Assembly (NCBI GenBank): GCA_002839705.1
Contig: PGYO01000003.1
Span: 1-64,000, forward strand
Direction: 5' to 3'
DNA from: Methanobacteriales archaeon HGW-Methanobacteriales-1
Lineage (GTDB): Archaea > Methanobacteriota > Methanobacteria > Methanobacteriales > Methanobacteriaceae
DNA: 64,000 bases
The notes below the pieces were generated by a model. It worked only from the letters and a program-made list of their open reading frames with translations. It did not search any database and had not been told where the DNA came from. Position numbers and translations under genes: made by a program. Position 1 is the first letter of the stretch. Each line of letters begins with the position of its first letter. Shown here in pieces: positions 1 to 9,326 of this stretch.

Positions 1-39
1 GGGCTGTTCCAAAAGCTCGTAATACATATCATACTTCAT
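1..39 (-). CDS. Partial CDS, N-terminus only (window edge)
   Basis: On the minus strand an ATG at 39-37 opens a frame that runs off the window after 13 codons (MKYDMYYELLEQP). A purine-rich GAGGGAT lies about five bases upstream of the ATG, a plausible ribosome binding site. The fragment is too short to assign to a family. It is called a gene only because a good site precedes an open frame. Confidence 0.5.
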   Translation of the reverse strand, partial: MKYDMYYELLEQP

Positions 40-316
40 TATGATCCCTCATGACCTAAATAATATTGAATAATATTTAAAATATATAATCATTTAGTTG
101 ATAAAAATATAGAATTTAATTATGAATTATTATGAATTTATTAATTACCTATTTATCAAAGTCTATTATCTTAATTATGCAATATTAATATTTAAATGGT
201 ACTGCTTTATCAATAGCTGGCAATCCATTAAGAAAAATCAGTGCAGCAGTCAATTTTAATGTAAAGCTATATATAATTTCAAAGAATTTTGAAAAATAGT
301 CATAATTGACTAAAAT

Positions 317-868
317 TTAATCCAAAGCCAGCCATAACTTAGCAATACATACTGCGGTTCTGGCAGATTCTATTGCATCAGGAGCCAGCAAACATACAAT
401 AGGTTCTTTACCCCATGCTCCTAAATGATAAATCACGTCTGGAACCTCTCCAATTTTATTTATAGCTTCTTTAACTCCCCAAGGAATAGTCCCACCTTCT
501 TCATTTTTAATATTCTCTGGTTCTTGGGTTCTATCATAAGAAGAAACTTTAAGGCCCAGTTTCTGGCAGATTTCAATTATTTGAGGGTGATACTTGAGAT
601 CAATGGCACTTCTCTTTCTCGAATCGTATTTTCTAACATTTAAAACCATACGGGCCATGTGAGAAGATGCTCCAAATTCTGGTTCCCTGCAAGCAAAAGC
701 CCTTCCATTAAAAGTAGTTATCCTTCCTGGAATTCCTGCAACATCTTTTTCAGTTTTAGCATCTATTTTGGCCATTACTAAATTGGTCCTAACTTCAGGA
801 ACAATAAATGCAAATTCCTCAGAGGAAGTCAGTATTTCCAATCCCTTTTTAAGGTTTTCAATTTCCAT
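317..868 (-). CDS. thiN: Stand-alone thiamine-phosphate synthase ThiN
   Basis: This 183-residue protein matches the ThiN domain over nearly its whole length. ThiN joins hydroxymethylpyrimidine diphosphate to the thiazole phosphate to give thiamine phosphate, replacing the unrelated ThiE. The hallmark core is visible as [17 protein letters not shown] and then [15 protein letters not shown]49 and H70 are 21 residues apart, the same spacing as the Arg and His reported as essential in a Pyrobaculum ThiDN enzyme. In many archaea ThiN is the C-terminal half of a ThiD-ThiN fusion or carries an N-terminal HTH (ThiR). Here neither is present, so an enzyme is more likely than a regulator. No strong ribosome binding site precedes the ATG, so the transcript may be nearly leaderless. 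Confidence 0.85.
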   Translation of the reverse strand: MEIENLKKGLEILTSSEEFAFIVPEVRTNLVMAKIDAKTEKDVAGIPGRITTFNGRAFACREPEFGASSHMARMVLNVRKYDSRKRSAIDLKYHPQIIEICQKLGLKVSSYDRTQEPENIKNEEGGTIPWGVKEAINKIGEVPDVIYHLGAWGKEPIVCLLAPDAIESARTAVCIAKLWLALD

Positions 869-1074
869 AATGTAAAATATTTATTTGATTAAATATAACC
901 GTATTGTTATATTAACTTTGAAAAATAATTAACTTACAACAGAATAACAATAGCATTTGAGTATTATCATATCATTACAAGCATATTAAGATATAAAATT
1001 TTAGATTATAATTGTAATATTTATTAAAAAATATGGCCATAGGTTATTGTTATTTTCGTAAATTGGGGGATTTT

Positions 1075-1533
1075 ATGGAAAAAATCAAAGAATTTAAAGG
1101 TATTAAAGGACATTTAGAAGCATTTAAAGATGAAGTGATAGATGCCAAACGAATTGCTTTTGCGGGAGTTCCTGGAGTCTGCACTCCTTTTGCACTACTT
1201 TTTGCATATTCCATTAGAGAAAAGGAAACTATTTTTATTCCAATCACGGACATTAATAAAGCTCGTAAAATGAAAATAACTGATTATGGGCTAGAATTAG
1301 GGGAAAAAACTAATGCAAATGCTGATGTTTTAGTTCTTTTAGGAGGTCTTTCCATCCCCCATATTGGATCTAATCCCAGTGATATTAATGAATTAGTTGA
1401 AAATGTTTTAATTGATGGTGGAAAAGTAATTGGAATATCCTACATGGATATGTTCCGCAAAGCAGATTGGGATAGTAAAGTAGATTTTGATTGTATTATT
1501 AATGCAGATCTAGAAGGATATGTATTAAAATAG
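1075..1533 (+). CDS. DUF2124 family protein
   Basis: A 152-residue soluble protein resembling DUF2124, a family found almost only in methanogens and with no known reaction. It reads as an alternating alpha/beta protein, with a strand-turn segment IAFAGVPGVCTPFALLFAY containing one cysteine, and a later VLVLLGGLSIP segment. The frame is open from 1033, but the ATG at 1075 is chosen because GGGGGA sits just upstream and family members start near MEKIKEF. It is divergent from thiN and runs toward the DUF447 gene 70 bases downstream. Function is unknown. Confidence 0.75.
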   Translation: MEKIKEFKGIKGHLEAFKDEVIDAKRIAFAGVPGVCTPFALLFAYSIREKETIFIPITDINKARKMKITDYGLELGEKTNANADVLVLLGGLSIPHIGSNPSDINELVENVLIDGGKVIGISYMDMFRKADWDSKVDFDCIINADLEGYVLK

Positions 1534-1604
1534 AATTTATTAAATATCCTTATTCAACATTTTTTAAATATTAATAATGAAATTAAAGAATAAAAGGAAT
1601 TAAT

Positions 1605-2351
1605 ATGCCCGAAAATCATTTAAATAATGGAAATCCTAATTATAAAAAATTAAATGATTTATATTCTATTCAAATGGCAAAAGGCCAATTATACGAAACA
1701 ATTATCACAACTAAAAATGTTAATGGGTTTGAAAAGAATCTAGGCAACTTAAAAGAGTCTGATAATTTAAAATCAGATGATAACGATACTAATGGTTCAG
1801 TTAATGCTGCCCCTATTGGAGTTCTATGCAAAAATTCAAAACAGATTGTTTTATATTTGTACGAAGGAACCCATACTGTAAATAATATCCACCACCATGA
1901 TTATTTTATCGTGAATATAACTCAAAATCCTATTATTTTTACTAAATCAACTTTAGAAGACCTGAGTGATGAATATTTTGAATATTATCATGAAATTCCT
2001 TTTTTAAAAGATGCAGATGCTTTTTTTGTTTGTCAGGTAAACAAAATAAAAGAAATTACTAAAAATAATGATTTAGGATCTTCTAAAATGTCAATTGTAA
2101 CCGCAGATGTTGAAGAAGTAGTTCAACTCAATTCTCATGCCATTCCACTAAATAGAGGAATATATGCCGTAATTGAGTCGTTAATACATTATACTAGGAT
2201 TGAGCTGGCAGATAATGAAACAAGAACCAGTTACTGGGCCAGAATAAATGAAATGAATAGGGTAGTAAAAAAAGTAGGCAGTCTTCAAGAAAAAGAGGCA
2301 CTTGAAGAGATAATAAAAGAAATTAAAGAAAATTTTAAGGATCTCAACTAA
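1605..2351 (+). CDS. DUF447 family protein (probable flavin-binding split barrel)
   Basis: The protein of 248 residues matches DUF447, an archaeal and bacterial family whose solved members adopt an FMN-binding split-barrel fold. The hallmark N-terminus is present as LYETIITT followed by NAAPIGV, then a YEGTHTVNNI segment and a VNITQNPIIF strand. The C-terminal half has the helical segment with NRGIYAVIESLIHYTR. Between TTKNVNG and NAAPIGV there is an insertion of about 27 polar residues (roughly 42-65) that most members seem to lack, probably a surface loop. AAAGGA lies upstream of the ATG. The gene ends 11 bases from the convergent adenine deaminase gene. The substrate is unknown. Confidence 0.75.
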   Translation: MPENHLNNGNPNYKKLNDLYSIQMAKGQLYETIITTKNVNGFEKNLGNLKESDNLKSDDNDTNGSVNAAPIGVLCKNSKQIVLYLYEGTHTVNNIHHHDYFIVNITQNPIIFTKSTLEDLSDEYFEYYHEIPFLKDADAFFVCQVNKIKEITKNNDLGSSKMSIVTADVEEVVQLNSHAIPLNRGIYAVIESLIHYTRIELADNETRTSYWARINEMNRVVKKVGSLQEKEALEEIIKEIKENFKDLN

Positions 2352-2362
2352 TTATTTAAATC

Positions 2363-4024
2363 TCAGTTAATTATCTTCTTAATTACATCCACAAATTCAA
2401 ATTTAGAAACATCAAAAAGGCCTTTATCACTTATTTTTAGTTGAGGAATCACCAGAAGGGCCAAAAATGACATAGTCATGAAAGGAGATTCAAGAGAGCA
2501 TCCCATATCCAGGGCCATGTTATGAAGCTCTTGTAATTTGGATGATGCTATTCCTACTTCATCATCCACCATTAAGCCAGCTATAGGTAATTTTAATGAC
2601 TTTTTACCGTATTTAGAGATTGCTACCAGTCCGCCCTTATTTTCTATTAAAGTATTCACTGCCTGAGACATATATTGATTATCAGTACCTATTACAATCA
2701 CATTGTGAGAGTCATGGGCCACACTGGAAGCAAATGCTCCTTCTTTAATGCCAAATCCTTTTACAAAAGCGGTGCATAAATTTGGCAGGTTTTTCAAATC
2801 ATTTTCTTTATTTTTCAAATCTGTTGATTTTCCATGTCGTTCTATAACTGAAATCTTGATTACATCCAAGGAGGTATCTGAGACTAAATCTTGATCAATA
2901 ATTTGTATCCTTGCTTCAGACTCAGAACTTATAATTTGGCCATCAGAAACATTAATCACGCGAACGATTGCCTCGTTTCCAGAAGCCTGGATTCTAAAAT
3001 CTAATGGTTCAAGTTTTTCAAGGATAATACTGTTGCTTTGGCATTGATGGCTTACATCAAAAAGAGCAGATTTGTTTTCAGCAACTAATTCACCCCCTAT
3101 AAAAACCTTTTTTACATTAAAACTGGTCAAGTTATCTATCAAAATAAAATCAGCCGCCCTACCAGGACTAATAGCACCCATATTAAGAGAATAATGTTCA
3201 GCCGGATTAATAGTGACCATTTTAATAGCTTCCATAGGATTCATACCCAATTTAATTGCTTTTTTAACTATATAATCCATGTGTCCCTTTAAAATATCCT
3301 GAGGGTGTTTATCATCAGAAACTAGGAAATTTCCCCCAGCCGAGATTAAATCTTCCAAATTTTTTGCAGAAGAACCTTCCCGAATCATTATTTTTATTCC
3401 CAATTCTCTCTTCTCAAGGGCCTCCTCCAGTGAACTACATTCATGATCAGTAGAAATCCCAGCAGATACATAACTACAAAGTTCTACAGCAGATAAAAGT
3501 GGTGCATGACCATCAACAGGTTTTCTGTGGCGTTTAGCACTGGCAATTTTAGCCATAACCTGAGGATCACCATTTATAACTCCTGGAAAATTCATCATTT
3601 CACCCAGAGCCACAATTTCTTCCTTTTCCATTAAAATATCAATTTCTTCAGGGCCAATATCCGCTCCAGAAGTCTCAAATTCTGTTGCCGGTACACAAGA
3701 TGGTGCTGAGAAAAATAATCGAAGGGGAACCTTTTTCGAATCATTTAGCATAAAATTAATTCCCTCAAGGCCCAGCACATTAGCTATTTCATGGGGATCG
3801 GCCACTACAGCAGTTGTACCATTAGGAACCACTGCTTTAGCAAAAAAAGAAGGAGTAAGCATAGAACTTTCAATGTGAATATGGGCATCTATTAGTCCAG
3901 GAATTAGGATTCCATCAAAATTTCCTTCAATTTTTTTTACACAAGTTATAATACCTGATTTAATAGTAATTTCAGCAGGATACACTTCATCTGTAAAAAC
4001 ATTTAAAATATTTCCCATTATCAT
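2363..4024 (-). CDS. ade: Adenine deaminase
   Basis: A member of the amidohydrolase superfamily, 553 residues long, converting adenine to hypoxanthine and ammonia in purine salvage. Metal-binding signatures are visible in order: GLIDAHIHIESS, a GDPQVMAK/GHAPLL region, STDHECSS and VSDDKHP. The C-terminal domain with the VIGTDN and AVNTLIENKGGLVAI segments is typical of AdeC rather than of cytosine or adenosine deaminases. GGGGAT six bases before the ATG supports the start, although the N-terminus is slightly shorter than the common length near 575. No neighbouring purine gene is present. It converges on the DUF447 gene. Confidence 0.9.
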   Translation of the reverse strand: MIMGNILNVFTDEVYPAEITIKSGIITCVKKIEGNFDGILIPGLIDAHIHIESSMLTPSFFAKAVVPNGTTAVVADPHEIANVLGLEGINFMLNDSKKVPLRLFFSAPSCVPATEFETSGADIGPEEIDILMEKEEIVALGEMMNFPGVINGDPQVMAKIASAKRHRKPVDGHAPLLSAVELCSYVSAGISTDHECSSLEEALEKRELGIKIMIREGSSAKNLEDLISAGGNFLVSDDKHPQDILKGHMDYIVKKAIKLGMNPMEAIKMVTINPAEHYSLNMGAISPGRAADFILIDNLTSFNVKKVFIGGELVAENKSALFDVSHQCQSNSIILEKLEPLDFRIQASGNEAIVRVINVSDGQIISSESEARIQIIDQDLVSDTSLDVIKISVIERHGKSTDLKNKENDLKNLPNLCTAFVKGFGIKEGAFASSVAHDSHNVIVIGTDNQYMSQAVNTLIENKGGLVAISKYGKKSLKLPIAGLMVDDEVGIASSKLQELHNMALDMGCSLESPFMTMSFLALLVIPQLKISDKGLFDVSKFEFVDVIKKIIN

Positions 4025-4142
4025 GAAAAATCCCCATTATTATGTATTAATATCATCTTTTATTCTATTATTTGCCCCTAATCTGAATTTAAGAATAATA
4101 AGTTAAACTAATGAGTATTGGACAATAATAAATCTTATTTAA

Positions 4143-4337
4143 TTATTTTAGGATTTCTTGAACCCTACCCACACTCCCATCTTCAAGCCTAACCTTTATT
4201 CCATGTGGATGGTAATCAGATTTTGTGAGCAAATCTTTAACTACGCCCTTGGTTCTTTTTCCAGTGTTTTGATCTTTTTTAAGTACTATGCAAACTTCAG
4301 ATCCTCGTTTAATATCTTTCCTGTTTTGTCCATTCAT
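4143..4337 (-). CDS. YwbE-like small basic protein (DUF2196)
   Basis: A 64-residue basic protein matching the YwbE/DUF2196 family: RKDIKRGSEV near the N-terminus, then a KGVVKDLLTKSDYHPHGIKVRLEDG core and a C-terminal GRVQEIL. The family is widespread in bacteria and archaea and is predicted to form a small beta barrel. Its function is not established. GGAGCGAT upstream of the ATG is a good ribosome binding site. It is transcribed toward the ade gene but 118 bases separate them. Confidence 0.8.
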   Translation of the reverse strand: MNGQNRKDIKRGSEVCIVLKKDQNTGKRTKGVVKDLLTKSDYHPHGIKVRLEDGSVGRVQEILK

Positions 4338-4538
4338 TTTATCGCTCCAAAAGCTGTGAATAATGATTTTACTACTTATTTATTGGTTATTAATTAACTG
4401 AAGTCATTAAACTGAGAATATATTGAGAATATATTTATTTTATTTTTTTAAATAGTTTTATGAGTATAATTCATCATATTAAATATTATATTCATAAATA
4501 TTTTTAAAGACATAATAAACCTATTAGTAGGTGAATAT

Positions 4539-4880
4539 TTGTCTATTTTAGAAATAATTAATTTAATTATATTTATTACAGTGATGGTGCGTATTTTAGG
4601 AGCTATGGCCATTTTTATAACCTACAATAAAGAAGAAATGCAGGCCCGATTCTTTTTAAAATATACTCAAATATGTAAGGGTGCTATTTCATTCTCTTAG
4701 GTGGCTATTTTTGTAATAACTTATTCTAGTAATGAAGTGGGAATAATAAGTGCTAGTGGCTATTTATTTTATTTGAATATAGTAATCTTGTTATTAGTGT
4801 TTGATTTCATTTTATTATTTCTTCACCACCATACAACAGAAAACTCTGAATTAATAATCACTAATTGTTATTTAGTTTAG
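4539..4880 (+). pseudogene. Small membrane protein gene interrupted by an in-frame amber codon
   Basis: A TTG at 4539, preceded four bases earlier by AGGTGA, opens a frame of 113 codons ending with TAG at 4878-4880. It has a single in-frame TAG at 4698-4700. The first part gives a hydrophobic helix (IINLIIFITVMVRILGAMAIFI) and then KEEMQARFFLKYTQICKGAISFS. The stop falls in what reads as a second membrane helix, continued by VAIFVITYSS, and a third helix follows (YLNIVILLLVFDFILLFL). Because a hydrophobic segment spans the stop, one three-helix protein broken by a nonsense change is the simplest reading. Restart at the GTG right after the stop is possible but has no ribosome binding site. The family is not recognised. 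Confidence 0.5.
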
Positions 4881-4949
4881 TAATCCAAAAAAAATGGGAA
4901 AGATTTATTATTAATTATGAATCCTTCCCCAAAATTATCCTAATTTATA

Positions 4950-6167
4950 TTATTTTTTTAGCTCATCAAGCAATATTGGTAAAAATGCGCCAACATCAGT
5001 TACAATACTTACAACTTGAGCACTTCCTCTATCAGCCAGTTTAGTGACAGTAGCAGGATTTATATCCACACATATGCTTTTAACTTTAGAAGGGAGAATG
5101 TTACCCGTTGCTATAGAGTGTAACATGGTGGCAATCATAATCACCATATCCACATCCTGTGCATAAATCCGCATTGCATCTTGTGCCTCAATTACATCAG
5201 TTATAACATCCGGTAAAGGCCCATCATCACGTATAGATCCTGCAAGAACAAATGGAACATTATTTTTAACACATTCATACATTATACCCTTTTTTAGTAC
5301 CCCATTGTCTACTGCATCTTTTATAGAGCCTTCTTTATTGATTTCATTTATGGCATTGATGTGATGACGATGCCCCCGAGTAACTGCTTCTCCACTGCGA
5401 ACACAGATACCAAGCGAAGTTCCATATAATGCATTTTCAATATCATGAGTTGCCATTGCATTTCCAGCAAATATAACGTCAATATATCCTTCTTTAATCA
5501 TTTGGGCAATTATTGGAGCTGAACCAGTGTGTACAATAGCCGGGCCACCTACAATAGCAATTTTTCCTCCTCGTTGTTTAATTTCTTTAATTTCCGATGC
5601 AATTTTCTTAATTAAAGACATCAATGGCTTTTCAGAGGAAACATCACTATTCATAAATTCAAATACTCCTTGTTTACCCCTTGGCCTTTCTGGAGGAGTG
5701 ACTTTAATACCTTCACGCCCCACAACGATTAAATCATCCTTTTCAACACGACCTATTGGTTTGCAGAAGGCTTTTTTATCCCGAGGTTCTATAACAATCA
5801 TACAATCCATTTCAATTTCTTCCACTTCAATCCATTCATCTTTATAATAAACAAAAGTGGGATGATTAGTAGTAGAATAAAAATCTGAAGGTAAAACTCT
5901 GTCTTTTTCAGATGCTACCAATTTAACCTCTTTAATTTCAGCTATAGATGCCCCAATTTCACTTAATTCATCCAATATTTCATTTAAGTGCTCTGGAGTC
6001 TCAGAAGAAACCAGAATTCTGGCATGGCTGGTATCCGTTTTCTTTTTACCAACTTCAAATTCCAGAATTTTAAAGTCGCCACCCATATCCATAATAATAT
6101 CCATGGTTTTAGGAAGGATGAGACTATCTATAATGTGACCAGAAAGTTCTACTTCGCGCATATTCAT
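4950..6167 (-). CDS. LOR/SDH-domain protein, archaeal ornithine cyclodeaminase type
   Basis: A 405-residue protein matching the TIGR00300 LOR/SDH family. The methanococcal member MMP1218 was reported as an ornithine cyclodeaminase, making proline and ammonia from ornithine, and the same domain forms the C-terminal half of cyanobacterial ArgZ/AgrE. An N-terminal regulatory-like domain (about 1-105, ending at VKLVASEKD) precedes a nucleotide-binding domain with [30 protein letters not shown] and later [24 protein letters not shown] upstream of the ATG supports the start. Its neighbours agmatinase and arginine decarboxylase point to arginine/ornithine metabolism. The exact reaction in this organism is inferred. 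Confidence 0.8.
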   Translation of the reverse strand: MNMREVELSGHIIDSLILPKTMDIIMDMGGDFKILEFEVGKKKTDTSHARILVSSETPEHLNEILDELSEIGASIAEIKEVKLVASEKDRVLPSDFYSTTNHPTFVYYKDEWIEVEEIEMDCMIVIEPRDKKAFCKPIGRVEKDDLIVVGREGIKVTPPERPRGKQGVFEFMNSDVSSEKPLMSLIKKIASEIKEIKQRGGKIAIVGGPAIVHTGSAPIIAQMIKEGYIDVIFAGNAMATHDIENALYGTSLGICVRSGEAVTRGHRHHINAINEINKEGSIKDAVDNGVLKKGIMYECVKNNVPFVLAGSIRDDGPLPDVITDVIEAQDAMRIYAQDVDMVIMIATMLHSIATGNILPSKVKSICVDINPATVTKLADRGSAQVVSIVTDVGAFLPILLDELKK

Positions 6168-6390
6168 TCTATAACCTCTAAAATCTAATAAATAGTGATT
6201 TTAATATGATAAATTAATATTAATCCTCATTTGACTTACTCAAAGCATTAAGAAAAATATTGTTCAACATAATTGTATTCTAAAGAATAGTATTTATTTA
6301 TTTCATTATTTTTTTATTTAAAAGATATTTAATAGAAGTATTTAAAATTAATGAGAAAATAAAAAAAAAAAATTTAAATATAATCATTCA

Positions 6391-7308
6391 TCACTGTAAA
6401 CAAAGAAAATCATGAATAATTTTGGCCCCATTAACAGAAGTAATGTCTCCAATTTCTCTAGAAGCAACTTCCACCAAATCTATACCAATTACATCTTTTT
6501 GGGCCAATATTTTAATAAATTTTTCAATTTGGAAGGAATTCAGTCCACAGGGAGTTGGATTACCCACACTGGGTGCTTGAGAAGGATCTAAAACATCTAT
6601 ATCTATTGAAATATAAATTGGGCCTTTAATTTCATCCAGAATTGATTTTATCAAATTTTCATCATTTTTGATATCATGAGAAGTATAATAATCAATTTTT
6701 TGTGAATTTTCATCCACAAAATTTTTTTCTTCTAAAGATGCTGAACGAACACCAATTTGAATGATTTTTTTAGGCTCAAGATCAAAAACTCGACGCATAA
6801 CCGTAGCATGAGAAAGTTTCTCTCCCAGGTATTCATTAATAATATCCATGTGCGCATCAAAATGAACTACAGTAATATCCTCTAATCCATGATGTTCTTT
6901 TAAGGCAGATATAACTCCCAAACTTATGCTGTGCTCACCCCCAATAATTATGGGGATAATTCCAGCACTATAAAGCTCCAATACGGTTTCTTGAAGTTTT
7001 TCACATGTTTTTTTGGCATTACCATGAATAACTTCCAGATCGCCTAAATCAAAAAAAATAGCATCTAAACTTTCATTAAATGACAAATTATAGTTTTCAA
7101 AGTTATAAGATGCCTCACGGACAGCCGATGGGCCAAAACGAGCCCCGGGCAGGTAAGTAGTAGTACCATCAAAAGGCACACCAATTATTCCGAAAGGCCT
7201 CTGATTTTCCGAGTTTGAATCAATATCCAAATTGGATATATAATGTTCAAAGTCCGATTTATCCCTAGAAAAAGCAAATTTTGAAGGGTTATGAGTATAA
7301 AATAACAT
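6391..7308 (-). CDS. speB: Agmatinase (ureohydrolase family)
   Basis: A ureohydrolase, 305 residues, most likely splitting agmatine into putrescine and urea. Binuclear manganese motifs are all visible: GGEHSISLG, VVHFDAHMDI and SIDIDVLDPSQAP, with GARFGPSAVRE near the N-terminus. Formiminoglutamase or guanidinobutyrase activity cannot be excluded by sequence alone. The context supports agmatinase: the arginine decarboxylase gene that makes agmatine lies 1.3 kb away, with aIF5A in between. GAGATCAT upstream of the ATG is an acceptable ribosome binding site. Confidence 0.88.
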   Translation of the reverse strand: MLFYTHNPSKFAFSRDKSDFEHYISNLDIDSNSENQRPFGIIGVPFDGTTTYLPGARFGPSAVREASYNFENYNLSFNESLDAIFFDLGDLEVIHGNAKKTCEKLQETVLELYSAGIIPIIIGGEHSISLGVISALKEHHGLEDITVVHFDAHMDIINEYLGEKLSHATVMRRVFDLEPKKIIQIGVRSASLEEKNFVDENSQKIDYYTSHDIKNDENLIKSILDEIKGPIYISIDIDVLDPSQAPSVGNPTPCGLNSFQIEKFIKILAQKDVIGIDLVEVASREIGDITSVNGAKIIHDFLCLQ

Positions 7309-7619
7309 TATGATCTCATTTCACATTTTATGAGTTAATATTATTTAAAATTTTATTATAATCATATTAGATATCTTTTTTATTAATTAAGCAATTGATT
7401 TAATCAATTCAATATCCTAATCAATTTAATATTCGATTAATCAAACAAATCGAAAAATATTATTAAAAAGGATTATTATTAAATTTAAATAATATAATTG
7501 ATTGGATTAGATTATTAAATGATTAATAACAATTAATTTAATTAATAGCAGATTATAATCATCAGAATGAATTAATCTAAAGATATTCATTATCTGAATA
7601 GTAAGATATCTAATTAAAA
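7309..7619. other. AT-rich spacer with a 17-bp palindrome
   Basis: No coding frame of note lies between the minus-strand aIF5A and agmatinase genes. A perfect palindrome with 8-bp arms and one central base (AATTGATT T AATCAATT) occupies 7393-7409, about 85 bases upstream of the speB start. Further GATTAATC-like half sites follow. It could be an operator, but AT-rich DNA makes such palindromes by chance more often. Confidence 0.35.
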
Positions 7620-8012
7620 TTATCCTTTAGTTCTCATGAGTTTTTTGTTACCCATGGCCATGATATACTCAACTTCCACACCTTCAAGGAGTTGGTCTCG
7701 TAGATCATCTGGAATAGGAATTTCAAAGGTTTCATATGTTTCCAAATCCATTAATTGAACATCGCTACCCATAAGAGCCAGTACCTGACCAGTTCTTTTG
7801 TCAATAATTGGGATATCAATTTTAGTATCCACTGGTTTTACAATACTTCTTTTTTGAGTATCAAAAATACCAACTGCTTCCACACGAGCTTTTGCAGAAC
7901 CGTGCTTACCTGGGGATGATGTTGAAATACTAGTGATTTTGGATGCTTCACCGCCTAAAATTACATATTTACCGACTTTTAAAGTTTTAACTTCTACAAC
8001 TTTCTTTGACAT
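7620..8012 (-). CDS. eif5A: Translation initiation factor aIF5A
   Basis: Archaeal IF5A, 130 residues, the hypusine-carrying factor that relieves ribosome stalling. The modification loop reads [12 protein letters not shown], placing the hypusinated lysine at residue 36. The C-terminal OB-fold segment follows ([17 protein letters not shown]). The frame is open further upstream, but the ATG at 8012 is chosen because an excellent GGAGGT sits just before it and the family begins MSKK-like. It lies between agmatinase and arginine decarboxylase, which feed the polyamine pool that supplies the aminobutyl group for deoxyhypusine. Confidence 0.95.
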   Translation of the reverse strand: MSKKVVEVKTLKVGKYVILGGEASKITSISTSSPGKHGSAKARVEAVGIFDTQKRSIVKPVDTKIDIPIIDKRTGQVLALMGSDVQLMDLETYETFEIPIPDDLRDQLLEGVEVEYIMAMGNKKLMRTKG

Positions 8013-8568
8013 TATTTTACCTCCTATATAATGTAAGAAAATATCAATTGTCAACATAACTGAATGATACTTGGAGACTTTAATAAAATTCACCAATAGA
8101 ACACCAGCATTGAAACTGATATAGGACGCTATTTAGATTTTATAGTAATTATCGTTAGATAAAATAGCCATAATTATCACAAACAGCTGAAAAATTGATT
8201 GATATCTAATCTAATTTAAGCCAAATCCAATTTATAAAAATATGTCAATATATCATAAATATTTGAAATGACCATAAGATGTTAACAATATATCTAACTA
8301 TCTATTTATATTAACTTTATTTAACCACATTAGATAATGGTATTTTCTAATTAATATTAATTAAATAATTATAGAAATTAGATTATATCAAGGTTATTAA
8401 TTTTATTAGGTTATTTTAATGTATAAATGATTATAAAGTTATTTACTAATAAAAAATATGCAATTAATCAGTAATTATAATTGAATCAAATAATCACTGC
8501 GATGCACAGTACAATTTATTAAAATTAGAAAAAATTAGTTGAAAAAATTCATAGATAAGTGATCATTA
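8013..8568. other. Divergent intergenic region between aIF5A and pdaD
   Basis: This stretch of over 500 bases is AT-rich and carries no recognisable gene. A hairpin with GCTATTT/AAATAGC arms lies around 8130-8172 on the aIF5A side. It must contain promoters for both flanking genes, but no box A stands out clearly. Confidence 0.4.
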
Positions 8569-9015
8569 ATGAAAGTCGCAATAACATCTGGAAAAGCAGA
8601 AGGCCCTACAAAACTAAATGCATTTGACAATGCTCTCTTATATGCAGGAATTGGAGATGTGAACCTAATTAAAGTTTCTAGTATAATTCCTGCAAATACT
8701 GAGATTATAGAACTTAAAAAATTGACTCCTGGAGATATGGTTAACTGTGTGCTTTCCTATACCAGTTCTTCTAATCCAGGGGATCTTATTTCAGCAGCTA
8801 TTGCTGTGGCCACATCTTCTGATTTTGGTTGTGTTGTAGAACACAGTGGCATTAACTGTGATCCAGAAGCTATTAGAAAAGAAGCTATTTCCATGGTAAA
8901 ATACATGATGCAAGTTAGGAATATGGAAATAAAAGAATTGCTTGTTGAGGAAATTAATCATGAAGTGGTTGATTTAGGTGCAGTGGTAGCATCTTTAGTT
9001 TATTTAGGAGATTAA
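8569..9015 (+). CDS. pdaD: Pyruvoyl-dependent arginine decarboxylase
   Basis: A 148-residue proenzyme that decarboxylates arginine to agmatine. Self-cleavage at the serine pair in KVSSIIPA (S37-S38) would give the beta chain and the pyruvoyl-bearing alpha chain, as in the Methanocaldococcus enzyme. [13 protein letters not shown] and a C-terminal MKELLVEE-like tail (here [24 protein letters not shown]) are typical. GTGATCATT directly before the ATG supports the start. Agmatine serves putrescine synthesis through the neighbouring agmatinase and, in archaea, agmatidine modification of tRNA-Ile. Confidence 0.93.
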   Translation: MKVAITSGKAEGPTKLNAFDNALLYAGIGDVNLIKVSSIIPANTEIIELKKLTPGDMVNCVLSYTSSSNPGDLISAAIAVATSSDFGCVVEHSGINCDPEAIRKEAISMVKYMMQVRNMEIKELLVEEINHEVVDLGAVVASLVYLGD

Positions 9016-9326
9016 AATCCATTAAAGCCTATAACATTGAATTAATTAAAAAATCATTTAATTCTATATTTAACAAATAACAGGAACTCATAATTCTAGA
9101 TTTTATTTATTATATATTATTTTTTTAATTCCAATTTTTTGACTTTTGAAAAACTCTTTTAAAAAAGAATTTAATTAAAATCACCTTTCACTTAATTTTA
9201 TTAAATTGTAAATCAATATGAATAACTAATGAATTAAAATTAGTCAAATGAAACTGCTGTAAGAAAAATAATAGCAGATTTTTTGTAATTACAATACCCG
9301 ATATTAATAAAAAATGGGATGGTTAA
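9016..9326. other. AT-rich spacer with a hairpin and T-run
   Basis: No coding frame is supported. A short hairpin, CTGCT at 9254-9258 with AGCAG at 9273-9277, is followed by a run of six T at about 9279-9284, shaped like a weak terminator. It lies just upstream of the phosphatase gene rather than right after pdaD, so it may be a leader element. Confidence 0.3.

Noticed and set aside
4539-4880. Pyrrolysine-type decoding of the in-frame TAG
   Set aside because: TAG ends many intact genes here (for example at 1533, 10250, 25011, 32750 and 44849), and this order is not known for pyrrolysine.
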